This document shows, one piece after another, positions 13,291 to 20,918 of a DNA stretch of 24,131 bases. The DNA is from Oscillospiraceae bacterium. GTDB lineage: Bacteria; Bacillota; Clostridia; Oscillospirales; Oscillospiraceae. A program made the translations under genes and the position numbers. The notes beneath the pieces were generated by a model, which did not search any database, had not been told where the DNA came from, and worked only from the letters and a program-made list of their open reading frames with translations. The stretch spans positions 1 to 24,131 of the forward strand of contig JAQWCP010000004.1 in assembly GCA_028705905.1 (NCBI GenBank). The letters are read 5' to 3'. Numbering within the stretch: position 1 is the first letter of the stretch; each line of letters starts with the position of its first letter.

Positions 13291-14769
13291 TTAGTTCTGG
13301 GGGTTCATGGTATAGTTTGGCGCTTCCTTTGTGATATAAATATCGTGAGGATGGCTTTCCTTCAGGCCGGCGCCGGTAATGCGGATGAAGGTTCCGTTTT
13401 TTTGCAGGTCAAAAATTGTGGGGGTTCCGCAGTAACCCATACCGGAACGCAGGCCGCCCATCAGTTGGTAAATGGTTTCCGACACCAGTCCCCGGTAAGG
13501 TACCCGGCCTTCCACGCCCTCCGGCACCAGCTTGGACGTATTCTCCTGAAAATACCGGTCCCGGCTGCCTTTGTTCATCGCGGCAAGGCTGCCCATACCC
13601 CGGTACACTTTAAACTGTCTGCCCTGGAACACTTCCGTTTCCCCCGGGCTCTCCTCGCAGCCCGCCAAAAGGGAGCCAACCATAATCACATTGGCGCCGG
13701 CGGCAACTGCCTTGGTGATATCACCGGAATATTTGATGCCGCCGTCTGCAATGACAGGAACGCCATATTGATTGGCCACCACAGCAGCATCATAAATGGC
13801 TGTAATTTGCGGCACGCCGATGCCTGCCACCACCCGCGTGGTGCAGATAGAACCGGGTCCAATGCCCACCTTCACGCAGTCGGCGCCAGCTTCAATCAGC
13901 GCCCGGGCGCCCTCTGCCGTGGCGATGTTGCCCGCCACCAGCTGCAATTTGGGATATTCCGCCTTCAGCTTTCTCACGCAGCCAATGATGTTCTGGGAGT
14001 GTCCATGGGCAGAGTCCAGCACCAACACGTCCGCCCCGGCGTCCAGAAGGGCACCTGCCCGCTGCGTCACATCAGATGTGACACCAATGGCCGCCGCCAC
14101 CAGCAGCCGGCCCTTTTCATCTCTGGCAGAATTGGGGTACATAACCGCCTTTTCGATGTCCTTGATGGTAATAAGCCCTTTCAGATGAAACGCTTCATCC
14201 ACAATGGGCAATTTTTCCACCTTGTGGCGCCGCAGAATCTCCTTTGCCTCCATCAGCGTAATGCCTTCTTGGGCGGTCACCAAATTGTCTTTCGTCATCA
14301 CTTCATCAATGATCCGGGAGAGGTCCTCCTCAAATTTCATGTCCCGGTTGGTGATGATGCCCACCAGCCGCCCGTTGTCACAGATTGGCACACCGGAAAT
14401 CCGGTATTTGGCCATCAGCTCGTCCGCATCCGCCAGGGTATGGCCCGGATCCAAGTAAAACGGATTGGTGATGACACCATTTTCCGAACGCTTTACCATA
14501 TCCACCTGTTCTGCCTGGGCCTCGATGCTCATATTCTTATGGATGACACCGATTCCGCCTTCACGGGCCACGGCAATTGCCATCCGGTACTCCGTGACCG
14601 TGTCCATGGCGGCACTCATCATGGGAATGTTGAGTGTGATCTGGTCTGTTAACTTCGTCTTCAAGTCAATGTCTGTTGGTACAATATTGCTCTCTGCCGG
14701 CTCCAACAGAACATCATCAAATGTGAGTCCTTCTTTTCCAAATTTTCGTCCAGCATCCCTTGGTACCAT
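13291..14769 (-). CDS. guaB: IMP dehydrogenase
   Basis: Oxidises IMP to XMP with NAD, the rate-limiting step of GMP synthesis. The 492-aa length is typical. It begins with KEGLTFDDVLLEPAES, carries two CBS domains (about 97-150 and 158-212), the catalytic loop GIGPGSICTTR with Cys309, the phosphate loop IADGGIKYSGDI, and the Arg-Tyr flap RYFQ. The C-terminus has GGLRSGMGYCG. The ATG at 14769 has GGAGG 6 nt upstream. It is a single-gene unit, convergent to the sirtuin. The upstream zinc-ribbon gene ends inside its promoter region. Confidence 0.97.
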   Translation of the reverse strand: MVPRDAGRKFGKEGLTFDDVLLEPAESNIVPTDIDLKTKLTDQITLNIPMMSAAMDTVTEYRMAIAVAREGGIGVIHKNMSIEAQAEQVDMVKRSENGVITNPFYLDPGHTLADADELMAKYRISGVPICDNGRLVGIITNRDMKFEEDLSRIIDEVMTKDNLVTAQEGITLMEAKEILRRHKVEKLPIVDEAFHLKGLITIKDIEKAVMYPNSARDEKGRLLVAAAIGVTSDVTQRAGALLDAGADVLVLDSAHGHSQNIIGCVRKLKAEYPKLQLVAGNIATAEGARALIEAGADCVKVGIGPGSICTTRVVAGIGVPQITAIYDAAVVANQYGVPVIADGGIKYSGDITKAVAAGANVIMVGSLLAGCEESPGETEVFQGRQFKVYRGMGSLAAMNKGSRDRYFQENTSKLVPEGVEGRVPYRGLVSETIYQLMGGLRSGMGYCGTPTIFDLQKNGTFIRITGAGLKESHPHDIYITKEAPNYTMNPQN

Positions 14770-14805
14770 AACAATCCTCCGTCTTTCGTTTCGTTATTAC
14801 CCGCA

Positions 14806-14834
14806 AGACTATCACAATCGTTTAAAATTGTCTA
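14806..14834 (-). promoter_or_regulatory. possible guaB promoter
   Basis: On the minus strand: TAGACA (14829-14834), 17-bp spacer, TAGTCT (14806-14811). Good -35 and moderate -10. It overlaps the stop codon of the upstream gene. No purine riboswitch or PurR-like site was recognised. Confidence 0.45.
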
Positions 14835-15440
14835 TACTTTTTTCATTAAAATTCGGTCTTTGCAGCAAATGTCATCAATATCGTCTTGTGTCGCTGCCGG
14901 AATCCGCACGGCGCCCCCACATTTTGCACAAATCAAATCAATGGCGCTGTATTTCACATCTATCCGCCATTGATGAGAGCCGCAGGTGCAAGAAATTCCA
15001 TCTCGTTTTGCAATTTCTTTGATCTCTTCCAGCACTTCTTCCATCACCAGGGGGTCCAAAAACACAGCGTTTTCTTCCTTTGGTTTTGTTCCAAGCTTTT
15101 CCACCGTTTCCTGCAAACGGGCCATAGCGCCCCCAACCTTTTCCTCTGAACCGACGAAACAACAGGCAAGACCCGACGTCTTGCAGGAAAACGCCAAAGT
15201 TTCTTCCAAAAAATGATGCAAGGAACCTTCCACCGTATGGGTCTTGCCGCAAAACAGACATGGCACCGTCAGCCGAAATTTGTCTTCTGTCAACACGACC
15301 TCTCCATGAGAACGGCCACAGTCGCATGTTATTTTTGTGGGAGATGCCGCCAAGGCAAACAGCGTTTTAGACCCCATAACCGGCTGCCTACACGATGGGC
15401 AAAAATACCCAATGGTCTTATTGGTTTGATCCTGCTCCAA
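14832..15440 (-). CDS. uncharacterised Cys-rich zinc-ribbon-like protein
   Basis: Function unknown; it resembles CpXC-type or zinc-ribbon proteins. I start it at TTG 15440 because AGGAGG (15449-15454) lies 8 nt upstream and the longer frame would run through a 48-bp palindrome. The 202-aa product has Cys pairs at 14/17 (FCPSC), 39/41 (CDCG), 61/64 (CLFC), 151/153 (CTCG) and 171/174 (ICAKC), suggesting two or three zinc ribbons. A central Lys/Glu-rich, probably helical segment (100-147) joins the N- and C-terminal ribbons. No membrane segment or catalytic motif is seen. It follows the nfnA-gltA-TSCPD unit on the same strand, but hairpins separate them. Confidence 0.75.
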   Translation of the reverse strand: MEQDQTNKTIGYFCPSCRQPVMGSKTLFALAASPTKITCDCGRSHGEVVLTEDKFRLTVPCLFCGKTHTVEGSLHHFLEETLAFSCKTSGLACCFVGSEEKVGGAMARLQETVEKLGTKPKEENAVFLDPLVMEEVLEEIKEIAKRDGISCTCGSHQWRIDVKYSAIDLICAKCGGAVRIPAATQDDIDDICCKDRILMKKV

Positions 15441-15467
15441 ATATTTCGCCTCCTTTTGTTCGTTCGT

Positions 15468-15515
15468 CGTCTGATTGTCAAAGCAGTTTTGCAAAACTGC
15501 TTTGACAATCAGACG
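15468..15515. repeat. 48-bp perfect palindrome
   Basis: The 24-bp arm begins CGTCTGATTGTCAAAGCAGT and ends TTTG; it is followed directly, with no spacer, by its exact reverse complement, centred at 15491/15492. It lies 13 bp upstream of the AGGAGG of the zinc-ribbon gene. As RNA it is a long hairpin; as DNA it can form a cruciform. On the minus strand no T-run follows, so a simple terminator role is doubtful. Confidence 0.9.
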
Positions 15516-15543
15516 GGTTTGCTTTTTATTATGTGTAAAAGAC

Positions 15544-15583
15544 GGGCAATTTCGTCTGTGCAAACGCACAGGCGAAACTGCCC
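15544..15583 (-). terminator. long hairpin after the TSCPD gene
   Basis: Two 18-nt arms (GGGCAATTTCGTCTGTGC and GCACAGGCGAAACTGCCC on the plus strand) pair at all but two positions around a 4-nt loop. On the minus strand it is followed by GTCTTTTACAC. It is the likely end of the nfnA-gltA-TSCPD transcript. Confidence 0.65.
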
Positions 15584-15605
15584 ATCCATGTTGAAACAAG
15601 CACCG

Positions 15606-15857
15606 TTAGACAGAAACCTTCACTTCTCTCAGCGCTTTGGCAAGCTGATCCGGACAAGAGGTTTTCTTTCCGCCGCAGCGAATTCCCTCCAGCCGTTCAA
15701 TGGCATCCTTTATCTTCATTCCTGCAACCAAGCGTGAAATTCCCTGCAAATTGCCGGAGCAGCCCCCTTCTATCTCAACAGACAGGATGGTATCCGCTTC
15801 CCAGTTCACAATCATGTTTCGGGAACAAACGCCTTTTGGTTTAAAATGAAGGGTCAT
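15606..15857 (-). CDS. TSCPD-domain protein (TIGR03905-like)
   Basis: An 83-aa protein matching the small TSCPD family, named for the motif seen here as KTSCPDQLAKAL. Conserved Cys11, Cys33, Cys61 and Cys68, with GGCSGNLQGISRLVAGM in the middle, suggest a metal- or redox-related fold. The related domain is found at the C-terminus of some ribonucleotide reductases. Function is unknown. The ATG at 15857 follows AAAGGAG. It sits 19 bp downstream of gltA, so it is very likely co-transcribed with nfnA-gltA. Confidence 0.85.
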   Translation of the reverse strand: MTLHFKPKGVCSRNMIVNWEADTILSVEIEGGCSGNLQGISRLVAGMKIKDAIERLEGIRCGGKKTSCPDQLAKALREVKVSV

Positions 15858-15876
15858 GCCTTGCTCCTTTTGTTTC

Positions 15877-17262
15877 TTATTTCTTGTTCAAATATTCGCG
15901 AATGGAAGCAGCAGCCGTCTTACCGGCGCCCATGGCCTTGATCACCGTCGCAGCGCCAGTCACAGCGTCACCGCCGGCAAATACACCAGGACGGGAAGTG
16001 GCCATAGAATCGTCTGCCACGATGCAGCCCTTCTGGTTTGTCTCCAGGCCTTCCGTAGTGGACTTGATCAGCGGGTTGGGGCTGGTTCCGATTGCGATGA
16101 TAACCGTGTCCACATCCAGCTTAAAGTTGGACCCCTTCTTTTCCACGGGGCGACGACGGCCAGACGCATCCGGCTCGCCCAGTTCCATCTCCACGCACTC
16201 AATGGCGGAGACTCTGCCGTTCTCATCTCCGTGGATTGCCACAGGGTTGTTCAGCAGCCGGAAGTCAATTTGCTCTTCCTTGGCGTGGTGAACTTCTTCC
16301 GCTCTTGCCGGCAGTTCCTCAATGGAACGACGATAGACAATATAGACCTTCTCCGCACCCAGGCGCATGGCGCAGCGGGCAGAGTCCATGGCCACGTTAC
16401 CGCCGCCCACAACGGCCACTGCCTTGCTCTTGGCAATGGGGGTATCATACTCTTTTTTATACGCCTTCATCAGGTTGATTCTCGTAAGATACTCGTTGGC
16501 GGAATATACGCCCAGAAGGTTTTCACCCGGAATGTGCAGGAACTGAGGCAGACCCGCACCGGAGCCGATGAAGACAGCTTCAAACCCTTGCTCGAACAGC
16601 TCGTCCACAGAAACGCTCCGGCCGATCACCATATTGGTTTCCACCTTGACACCCATCGCCTTCAGGTTCTCAATCTCCCGGGCCACAATGGCCTTGGGCA
16701 GACGGAACTCGGGGATGCCGTAAACCAGCACCCCGCCGGGGGTATGTAAGGTTTCAAAGATGGTGACTTCATAGCCGTCTTTTGCCAGATCGCCTGCACA
16801 GGTAAGGCCAGCGGGGCCTGACCCGATGACTGCCACTTTGTGGCCGTTGCTCTTTGGTACTACAGTCTGATCTTTTCCGTTTGCCATATGCCAGTCGGCA
16901 ACGAAACGCTCCATCCGGCCGATGCCAACAGGCTCGCCGTTCTTTCCGCGTACACACTGCCCTTCACACTGGTTCTCCTGGGGGCATACACGACCGCAAA
17001 CTGCGGGCAAAGAGTTGGTGGATGTAATGATTTTATAGGCTTCTTCAAAATTGCCTTCGGCAACCTGTGTGATAAATTCCGGGATCCGGACATTAACCGG
17101 ACAACCAGAAACACATGGCTTCGTCTTGCAATTCAGGCAACGGGTGGCCTCGTCCATGGCCATCTCTTTGGTATAGCCTGTGGCAACCTCTTCAAAGTTT
17201 CGATTGCGAACCAGAGGCTCCTGCTCCGGCATGGGATTTTTCTTGGGAGACATATTAGCCAT
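15877..17262 (-). CDS. gltA: NADPH-dependent glutamate synthase small chain / NfnB-like subunit
   Basis: Iron-sulfur flavoprotein of the GltD/NfnB/SudA group. The N-terminus has eight Cys for two [4Fe-4S] clusters (Cys42, 45, 50, 54 and 89, 93, 99, 103). A FAD site GSGPAG (147-152), an NADPH site VVGGGNVAMDSARCAMRLGA, and the C-terminal AGGDAVTGAATVIKAMGAG follow. Next to an NfnA-like subunit, the pair most likely forms NfnAB, which couples NADH and reduced ferredoxin to NADP reduction by electron bifurcation. No glutamate synthase large subunit is nearby. ATG 17262 was chosen (461 aa): GGGGGG lies 8 nt upstream. It overlaps the end of nfnA by 8 nt, indicating translational coupling. A GTG at 17271 is an alternative start. 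Confidence 0.9.
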   Translation of the reverse strand: MANMSPKKNPMPEQEPLVRNRNFEEVATGYTKEMAMDEATRCLNCKTKPCVSGCPVNVRIPEFITQVAEGNFEEAYKIITSTNSLPAVCGRVCPQENQCEGQCVRGKNGEPVGIGRMERFVADWHMANGKDQTVVPKSNGHKVAVIGSGPAGLTCAGDLAKDGYEVTIFETLHTPGGVLVYGIPEFRLPKAIVAREIENLKAMGVKVETNMVIGRSVSVDELFEQGFEAVFIGSGAGLPQFLHIPGENLLGVYSANEYLTRINLMKAYKKEYDTPIAKSKAVAVVGGGNVAMDSARCAMRLGAEKVYIVYRRSIEELPARAEEVHHAKEEQIDFRLLNNPVAIHGDENGRVSAIECVEMELGEPDASGRRRPVEKKGSNFKLDVDTVIIAIGTSPNPLIKSTTEGLETNQKGCIVADDSMATSRPGVFAGGDAVTGAATVIKAMGAGKTAAASIREYLNKK

Positions 17263-18100
17263 GGCGCACACCCCCCGTCAGACGGCAAATGTGTTCATTT
17301 GCCTCAGCTTCATCTGGTTTGTAGAATGCATTCCGGCGCATCAATTCGTCAAAGTCAACTTGATGTCCGTCAAATTCCGGCCCGTCTACACAGGCGAACT
17401 TCACTTCTCCGCCTACGGTGACACGGCAGCCACCGCACATGCCCGTGGCATCAACCATGATCGGGTTGAGGCTTACGATGGTCTTGACGCCAAACGGCTT
17501 CGTTGTGGCGCAGGTAAACTTCATCATAATGGGCGGACCAATGGCATAAACCGCGTCATACTTTGCACCAGACTCCAGCAGTTCCTGGAGCTTCGCAGTG
17601 ACAAAGCCTTTCTCCCCGTGGCTGCCATCGTCTGTCATGAGATACAGCTTGTCCGTTGCTGCCAGCATCTCATCTTCCAAAATGACCAGATCCTTGTTTT
17701 TAAAGCCGGCGATCATTTCGACATAGATGCCCTTGTCGTGCATCTCTTTTGCAATGGGATAGCCGATGGCGCAGCCCACACCACCGCCAACGATCATGAC
17801 TCTCTCAATGCCTTCCATATGGGTGGGTTTTCCCATAGGGCCTACAAAATCGGAGATATAATCCCCTTCTTCCATTTGAGCCAGCATTTTCGTGGAGCGT
17901 CCCATATGTTGGAAAATAATGGTTACTGTACCTCTCTCGGCATCATACCCTGCAATGGTCAGCGGCACCCGCTCACCGTATTCATCCAGGCGGAACATGA
18001 TAAACTGTCCTGCCCTTGCTTTGGCCGCTACTGCTGGAGCTTTGATCTCCATCAGTGTCTCGATATCGTTCAAGCGGCGCTTCGTCACGATTTGATACAT
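17255..18100 (-). CDS. nfnA: NfnA-like FAD/NAD(P)-binding ferredoxin:NADP reductase subunit
   Basis: Ferredoxin-NADP reductase-like flavoprotein annotated either as NfnA, SudB or a PyrK-like (dihydroorotate dehydrogenase electron transfer) subunit. The 281-aa product shows the FAD motif RVPLTIAGY, an NAD-binding region VMIVGGGVGCAIGYPIA, IGPPIMMK, and a [2Fe-2S] site with Cys222, Cys225 and Cys237. Asp217 lies near the position of the unusual Asp ligand known in NfnA. No pyrD is adjacent, whereas the gltA/nfnB partner follows directly, which favours Nfn. The ATG at 18100 has GGGAG upstream. It leads the nfnA-gltA-TSCPD unit. Confidence 0.9.
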   Translation of the reverse strand: MYQIVTKRRLNDIETLMEIKAPAVAAKARAGQFIMFRLDEYGERVPLTIAGYDAERGTVTIIFQHMGRSTKMLAQMEEGDYISDFVGPMGKPTHMEGIERVMIVGGGVGCAIGYPIAKEMHDKGIYVEMIAGFKNKDLVILEDEMLAATDKLYLMTDDGSHGEKGFVTAKLQELLESGAKYDAVYAIGPPIMMKFTCATTKPFGVKTIVSLNPIMVDATGMCGGCRVTVGGEVKFACVDGPEFDGHQVDFDELMRRNAFYKPDEAEANEHICRLTGGVRHG

Positions 18101-18135
18101 GCGGTAGGTTCTCCCCTTTCCCTGTTATGGCGATT

Positions 18136-18164
18136 ATTATACATCTATTTTTAGTTCCTGTCCA
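18136..18164 (-). promoter_or_regulatory. nfnA operon promoter
   Basis: On the minus strand: TGGACA (18159-18164), 17-bp spacer, TATAAT (18136-18141), 35 bp before the nfnA start. Confidence 0.8.
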
Positions 18165-18330
18165 GAGTTTTTTTGGGATTGCTGACAAAATTGCTTCCTG
18201 TTCTGGCAGTGAAATACTATAATATATCCAAGTTTTTTACAGAGCGTTGTTTTCCTAAGCAATAGCTGGAAGAAAGCCTCTTTTTTCTGTAATTTGAGGC
18301 TGTTGTTTGCTTTGTCATAAGGAGGTTTTT

Positions 18331-19626
18331 ATGGTCATTCATGTGGTCTCTCCCGGAGAAACTGTCTACTCCATTGCCTTAGAATACGGCGTTTCTCTTG
18401 AGCAGCTGCGCATCAACAACGGCCTGGAAGATGGAAATCACTTGTCTGTGGGGCAAGCGCTTCTGATCCTGTTTCCCACAAAGACGCATCTGGTGGGGCT
18501 GGGTGAAACACTCTCCTCCATCGCCCGACAATATGGCATTTCTCGCCGGACGCTGTTCCAGAACAATTTCATTTTGGGCGGCCGGCCCAATCTCTGGCCC
18601 GGTCAAACGCTGGTGATCTCCTATACGGACACACCCACCCAGCCACTTTTCGTGGGTGGGTATGCGTACCCGTTCATCTCTCCCTCCCTTTTGAGCCAGG
18701 TCCTCCCGTTTCTAACAGGCCTGATGCCTTTCACCTATGGCATTTCCAGTACAGGCCACCTCTTGCCTCTCCAAGACGAGGCACTGCTCTCTGCCGCCCG
18801 CATCCATGCGGTGCAGCCCTTGATGCACCTCTCCTCTCTGACGGAAGACGAGACATTCAGCACCGAGCGTGCCAGTATGCTCTTAAACCAACCCGAGCTA
18901 CAGCAATCCTTCCTGGAGGAAGTGCTGGCGCTGATCTTGGCAAAGGGATACCAGGGCATCGACGTAGACTTTGAATTTTTAGGCAAGGAAAATGCCGCAC
19001 CTTATGCCGCATTCATCCAGGCACTGCATGACACACTGGCACCTTATGGATATCCGGTCGTCGTGGCCCTGGCGCCCAAAACATCTGACGAGCAAGCCGG
19101 CCTTCTTTATGAAGGACATGACTACAAGGCTCTGGGCCAAGCGGCGGACGCCGTCCTGCTGATGACATATGAGTGGGGCTATACCTATGGGCCGCCCATG
19201 GCGGTGGCGCCCATTTCCAATGTGCGCCAGGTGGTGGAATATGCGCTCACCCGGATTCCCCAGGAAAAAATCCTCCTGGGCATTCCCAATTATGGATACG
19301 ACTGGCCGCTGCCTTATGTGGAAGGCCAAACAAAAGCCCAGTCCATCTCCAACGTGCGGGCCGTGCAGTTGGCGTTTGCCAACGGCGCCACCATCTCCTT
19401 TGATGAGAGTGCCCAAGCGCCTTATTTTACCTATCGCAGTCCCAACGGCACAGATCACGAGGTTTGGTTTGAAGATGTACGGAGCATCTTGGCAAAATGC
19501 AATCTGATCACAGAATATGGGCTGTACGGCGCAGGATATTGGAATCTTATGCGTCCATTTCCCGGGAATTGGATGCTGCTCCGCTCCCAATTTCAGATCC
19601 GTACGGCTCCTTTGAGACCAAGATAA
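18331..19626 (+). CDS. LysM-GH18 spore cortex-lytic / germination-type glycosidase (YaaH/SleL-like)
   Basis: Predicted N-acetylglucosaminidase acting on spore cortex peptidoglycan or its fragments. The 431-aa product begins with two LysM peptidoglycan-binding repeats (about 2-47 and 52-97), then a GH18 TIM barrel. The catalytic signature is GYQGIDVDFEFLG, with Asp211, Asp213 and the acid Glu215. MTYEWGYTYGPPMAVAP and LGIPNYGYDWPLP are further YaaH-family motifs. There is no signal peptide, as usual for SleL/YaaH proteins, which are delivered to the spore coat from the mother cell. The ATG at 18331 has AAGGAGG 5 nt upstream. A TATAAT at 18218-18223 lacks a -35, so a sporulation sigma factor may be used. 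Confidence 0.9.
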   Translation: MVIHVVSPGETVYSIALEYGVSLEQLRINNGLEDGNHLSVGQALLILFPTKTHLVGLGETLSSIARQYGISRRTLFQNNFILGGRPNLWPGQTLVISYTDTPTQPLFVGGYAYPFISPSLLSQVLPFLTGLMPFTYGISSTGHLLPLQDEALLSAARIHAVQPLMHLSSLTEDETFSTERASMLLNQPELQQSFLEEVLALILAKGYQGIDVDFEFLGKENAAPYAAFIQALHDTLAPYGYPVVVALAPKTSDEQAGLLYEGHDYKALGQAADAVLLMTYEWGYTYGPPMAVAPISNVRQVVEYALTRIPQEKILLGIPNYGYDWPLPYVEGQTKAQSISNVRAVQLAFANGATISFDESAQAPYFTYRSPNGTDHEVWFEDVRSILAKCNLITEYGLYGAGYWNLMRPFPGNWMLLRSQFQIRTAPLRPR

Positions 19627-19665
19627 ATTGTGACAAATCTTTTATGAAAAAAAGCAAGAATTGTT

Positions 19666-19694
19666 TTGTATTCTGGGGGTATATCGTCTATAAT
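19666..19694 (+). promoter_or_regulatory. glf promoter
   Basis: TTGTAT (19666-19671), 17-bp spacer, TATAAT (19689-19694), 40 bp before the glf start. It separates glf from the GH18 gene, since no terminator is visible between them. Confidence 0.65.
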
Positions 19695-19733
19695 GGAAGG
19701 AAACACACCCAAGAGGGGAAAGGAACGGATATT

Positions 19734-20918
19734 ATGAAACATCAAGGCAGCTTCGACTGTCTCGTTGTCGGTGCCGGCTTCGCAGGCGCCGTCGCCGCGC
19801 GGGAGCTGGCTTCTCGTGGTGGCCACCAGGTGCTCGTTTTAGAACAACGGGACCACATTGGCGGCAATGCATATGACTGTTATGATAAAGAAGGGCTGTT
19901 TATCCACCAATATGGCCCTCATATCTTTCACACCAACGACAAGCGGGTGTATGACTATTTATCCCAGTTCACCCGCTGGCGCAACTATCAGCATAAAGTA
20001 GTGGGCGCCATACACGGCCAGCTCCTACCCATCCCATTTAATTTCCATTCACTGCATGCAGCGTTTCCTCCGGCACAGGCCGCCCTGCTGGAGCAAAAAT
20101 TGATGGATACATATGGCGCAGGCCGGAAGGTGACGATTTTAGAGCTGCGCAGAAACCCGGATGCAGACCTGAAAGCCCTTGCCGAATATGTGTATCAAAA
20201 CGTTTTCGTCTACTACACCCAAAAGCAGTGGGGCACTGCCCCGGATGAAATTGATCCATCCGTCACGGCCCGGGTACCGGCGCTGCTCTCCAGAGATGAC
20301 CGATATTTTCAGGACATGTATCAAGGCATGCCGGAAGCAGGCTATACCAAGCTGTTTGAAGCCATGTTGGATCATCCCAATATTACAGTGGAAACTGGAA
20401 TCGACGCAAAAACGCGGCTCCAAATTCAGGGGGAAACGGTTTTGCTGGACGGCGTGCCCTTCCCCGGCCCTGTGATCTATACAGGCGCCGTGGACGCTCT
20501 GTTTGATCACGCATTCGGCCAGCTCCCCTACCGGACCTTAGACTTCGTCTTTGAAACCCATCCCCAGACGTTCTATCAAACCCATGGCACGGTGAACTAC
20601 ACTGTCAGCGAGCCTTATACCAGGATCACGGAATTCAAACACTTAACAGGGCAAGTCTTGGAGGGGAAAACGACCATTGTCAAGGAATACTCCAGGGCGT
20701 ACACTGGGCAAAATGCGGAAATTCCCTATTACGCCATTTTAAATCCCCAAAATCTGGAACAGTATGAACAGTACCGGGCACTTGCTGCAAAAACGCCCAA
20801 CCTTCATCTTCTGGGCCGCTTGGCAGAATATCGGTATTACAATATGGATGCCATTGTGGCCCAGGCGCTTTCCCTCTCAGACCGTTTGCTGAAAGAACAG
20901 GAGAACAAGAAGATATGA
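19734..20918 (+). CDS. glf: UDP-galactopyranose mutase
   Basis: Flavoenzyme that interconverts UDP-galactopyranose and UDP-galactofuranose, supplying Galf for cell-surface glycans. The 394-aa product starts with an FAD dinucleotide fold DCLVVGAGFAGAVAARELA (GxGxxG at 13-18) and has GPHIFHT (61-67), the substrate-pocket region NVFVYYTQKQWG, and the C-terminal GRLAEYRYYNMDAIV, all typical of Glf. ATG 19734 was chosen: AAAGGA lies upstream, and an in-frame ATG further upstream falls within the promoter region. Its stop overlaps the start of a GT2 gene (ATGA), so the two are translationally coupled and likely make the same glycan. Confidence 0.96.
   Translation: MKHQGSFDCLVVGAGFAGAVAARELASRGGHQVLVLEQRDHIGGNAYDCYDKEGLFIHQYGPHIFHTNDKRVYDYLSQFTRWRNYQHKVVGAIHGQLLPIPFNFHSLHAAFPPAQAALLEQKLMDTYGAGRKVTILELRRNPDADLKALAEYVYQNVFVYYTQKQWGTAPDEIDPSVTARVPALLSRDDRYFQDMYQGMPEAGYTKLFEAMLDHPNITVETGIDAKTRLQIQGETVLLDGVPFPGPVIYTGAVDALFDHAFGQLPYRTLDFVFETHPQTFYQTHGTVNYTVSEPYTRITEFKHLTGQVLEGKTTIVKEYSRAYTGQNAEIPYYAILNPQNLEQYEQYRALAAKTPNLHLLGRLAEYRYYNMDAIVAQALSLSDRLLKEQENKKI

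Noticed and set aside
13129..14652. 507-codon plus-strand open frame opposite guaB
   Set aside because: It is antisense to a clear IMP dehydrogenase, has no ribosome binding site and its His/Cys-rich content is typical of antisense frames. The same applies to long frames opposite the thiolase (8056-9183), fakA (4593-5450, 5404-6402), gltA (15856-16749) and nfnA (17180-18154).
15447..15599. N-terminal extension of the zinc-ribbon protein
   Set aside because: It would translate through the 48-bp palindrome and part of the second hairpin; the ribosome binding site points to TTG 15440.
18218..18223. TATAAT as a sigma-A promoter for the LysM-GH18 gene
   Set aside because: No -35-like hexamer lies 16-19 bp upstream; a sporulation sigma factor is more likely, but I could not place its elements.
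19644..19733. Longer N-terminus for glf from an in-frame ATG at 19644
   Set aside because: The extension runs through the -35 and -10 elements at 19666-19694 and is unlike Glf; ATG 19734 matches the family start.
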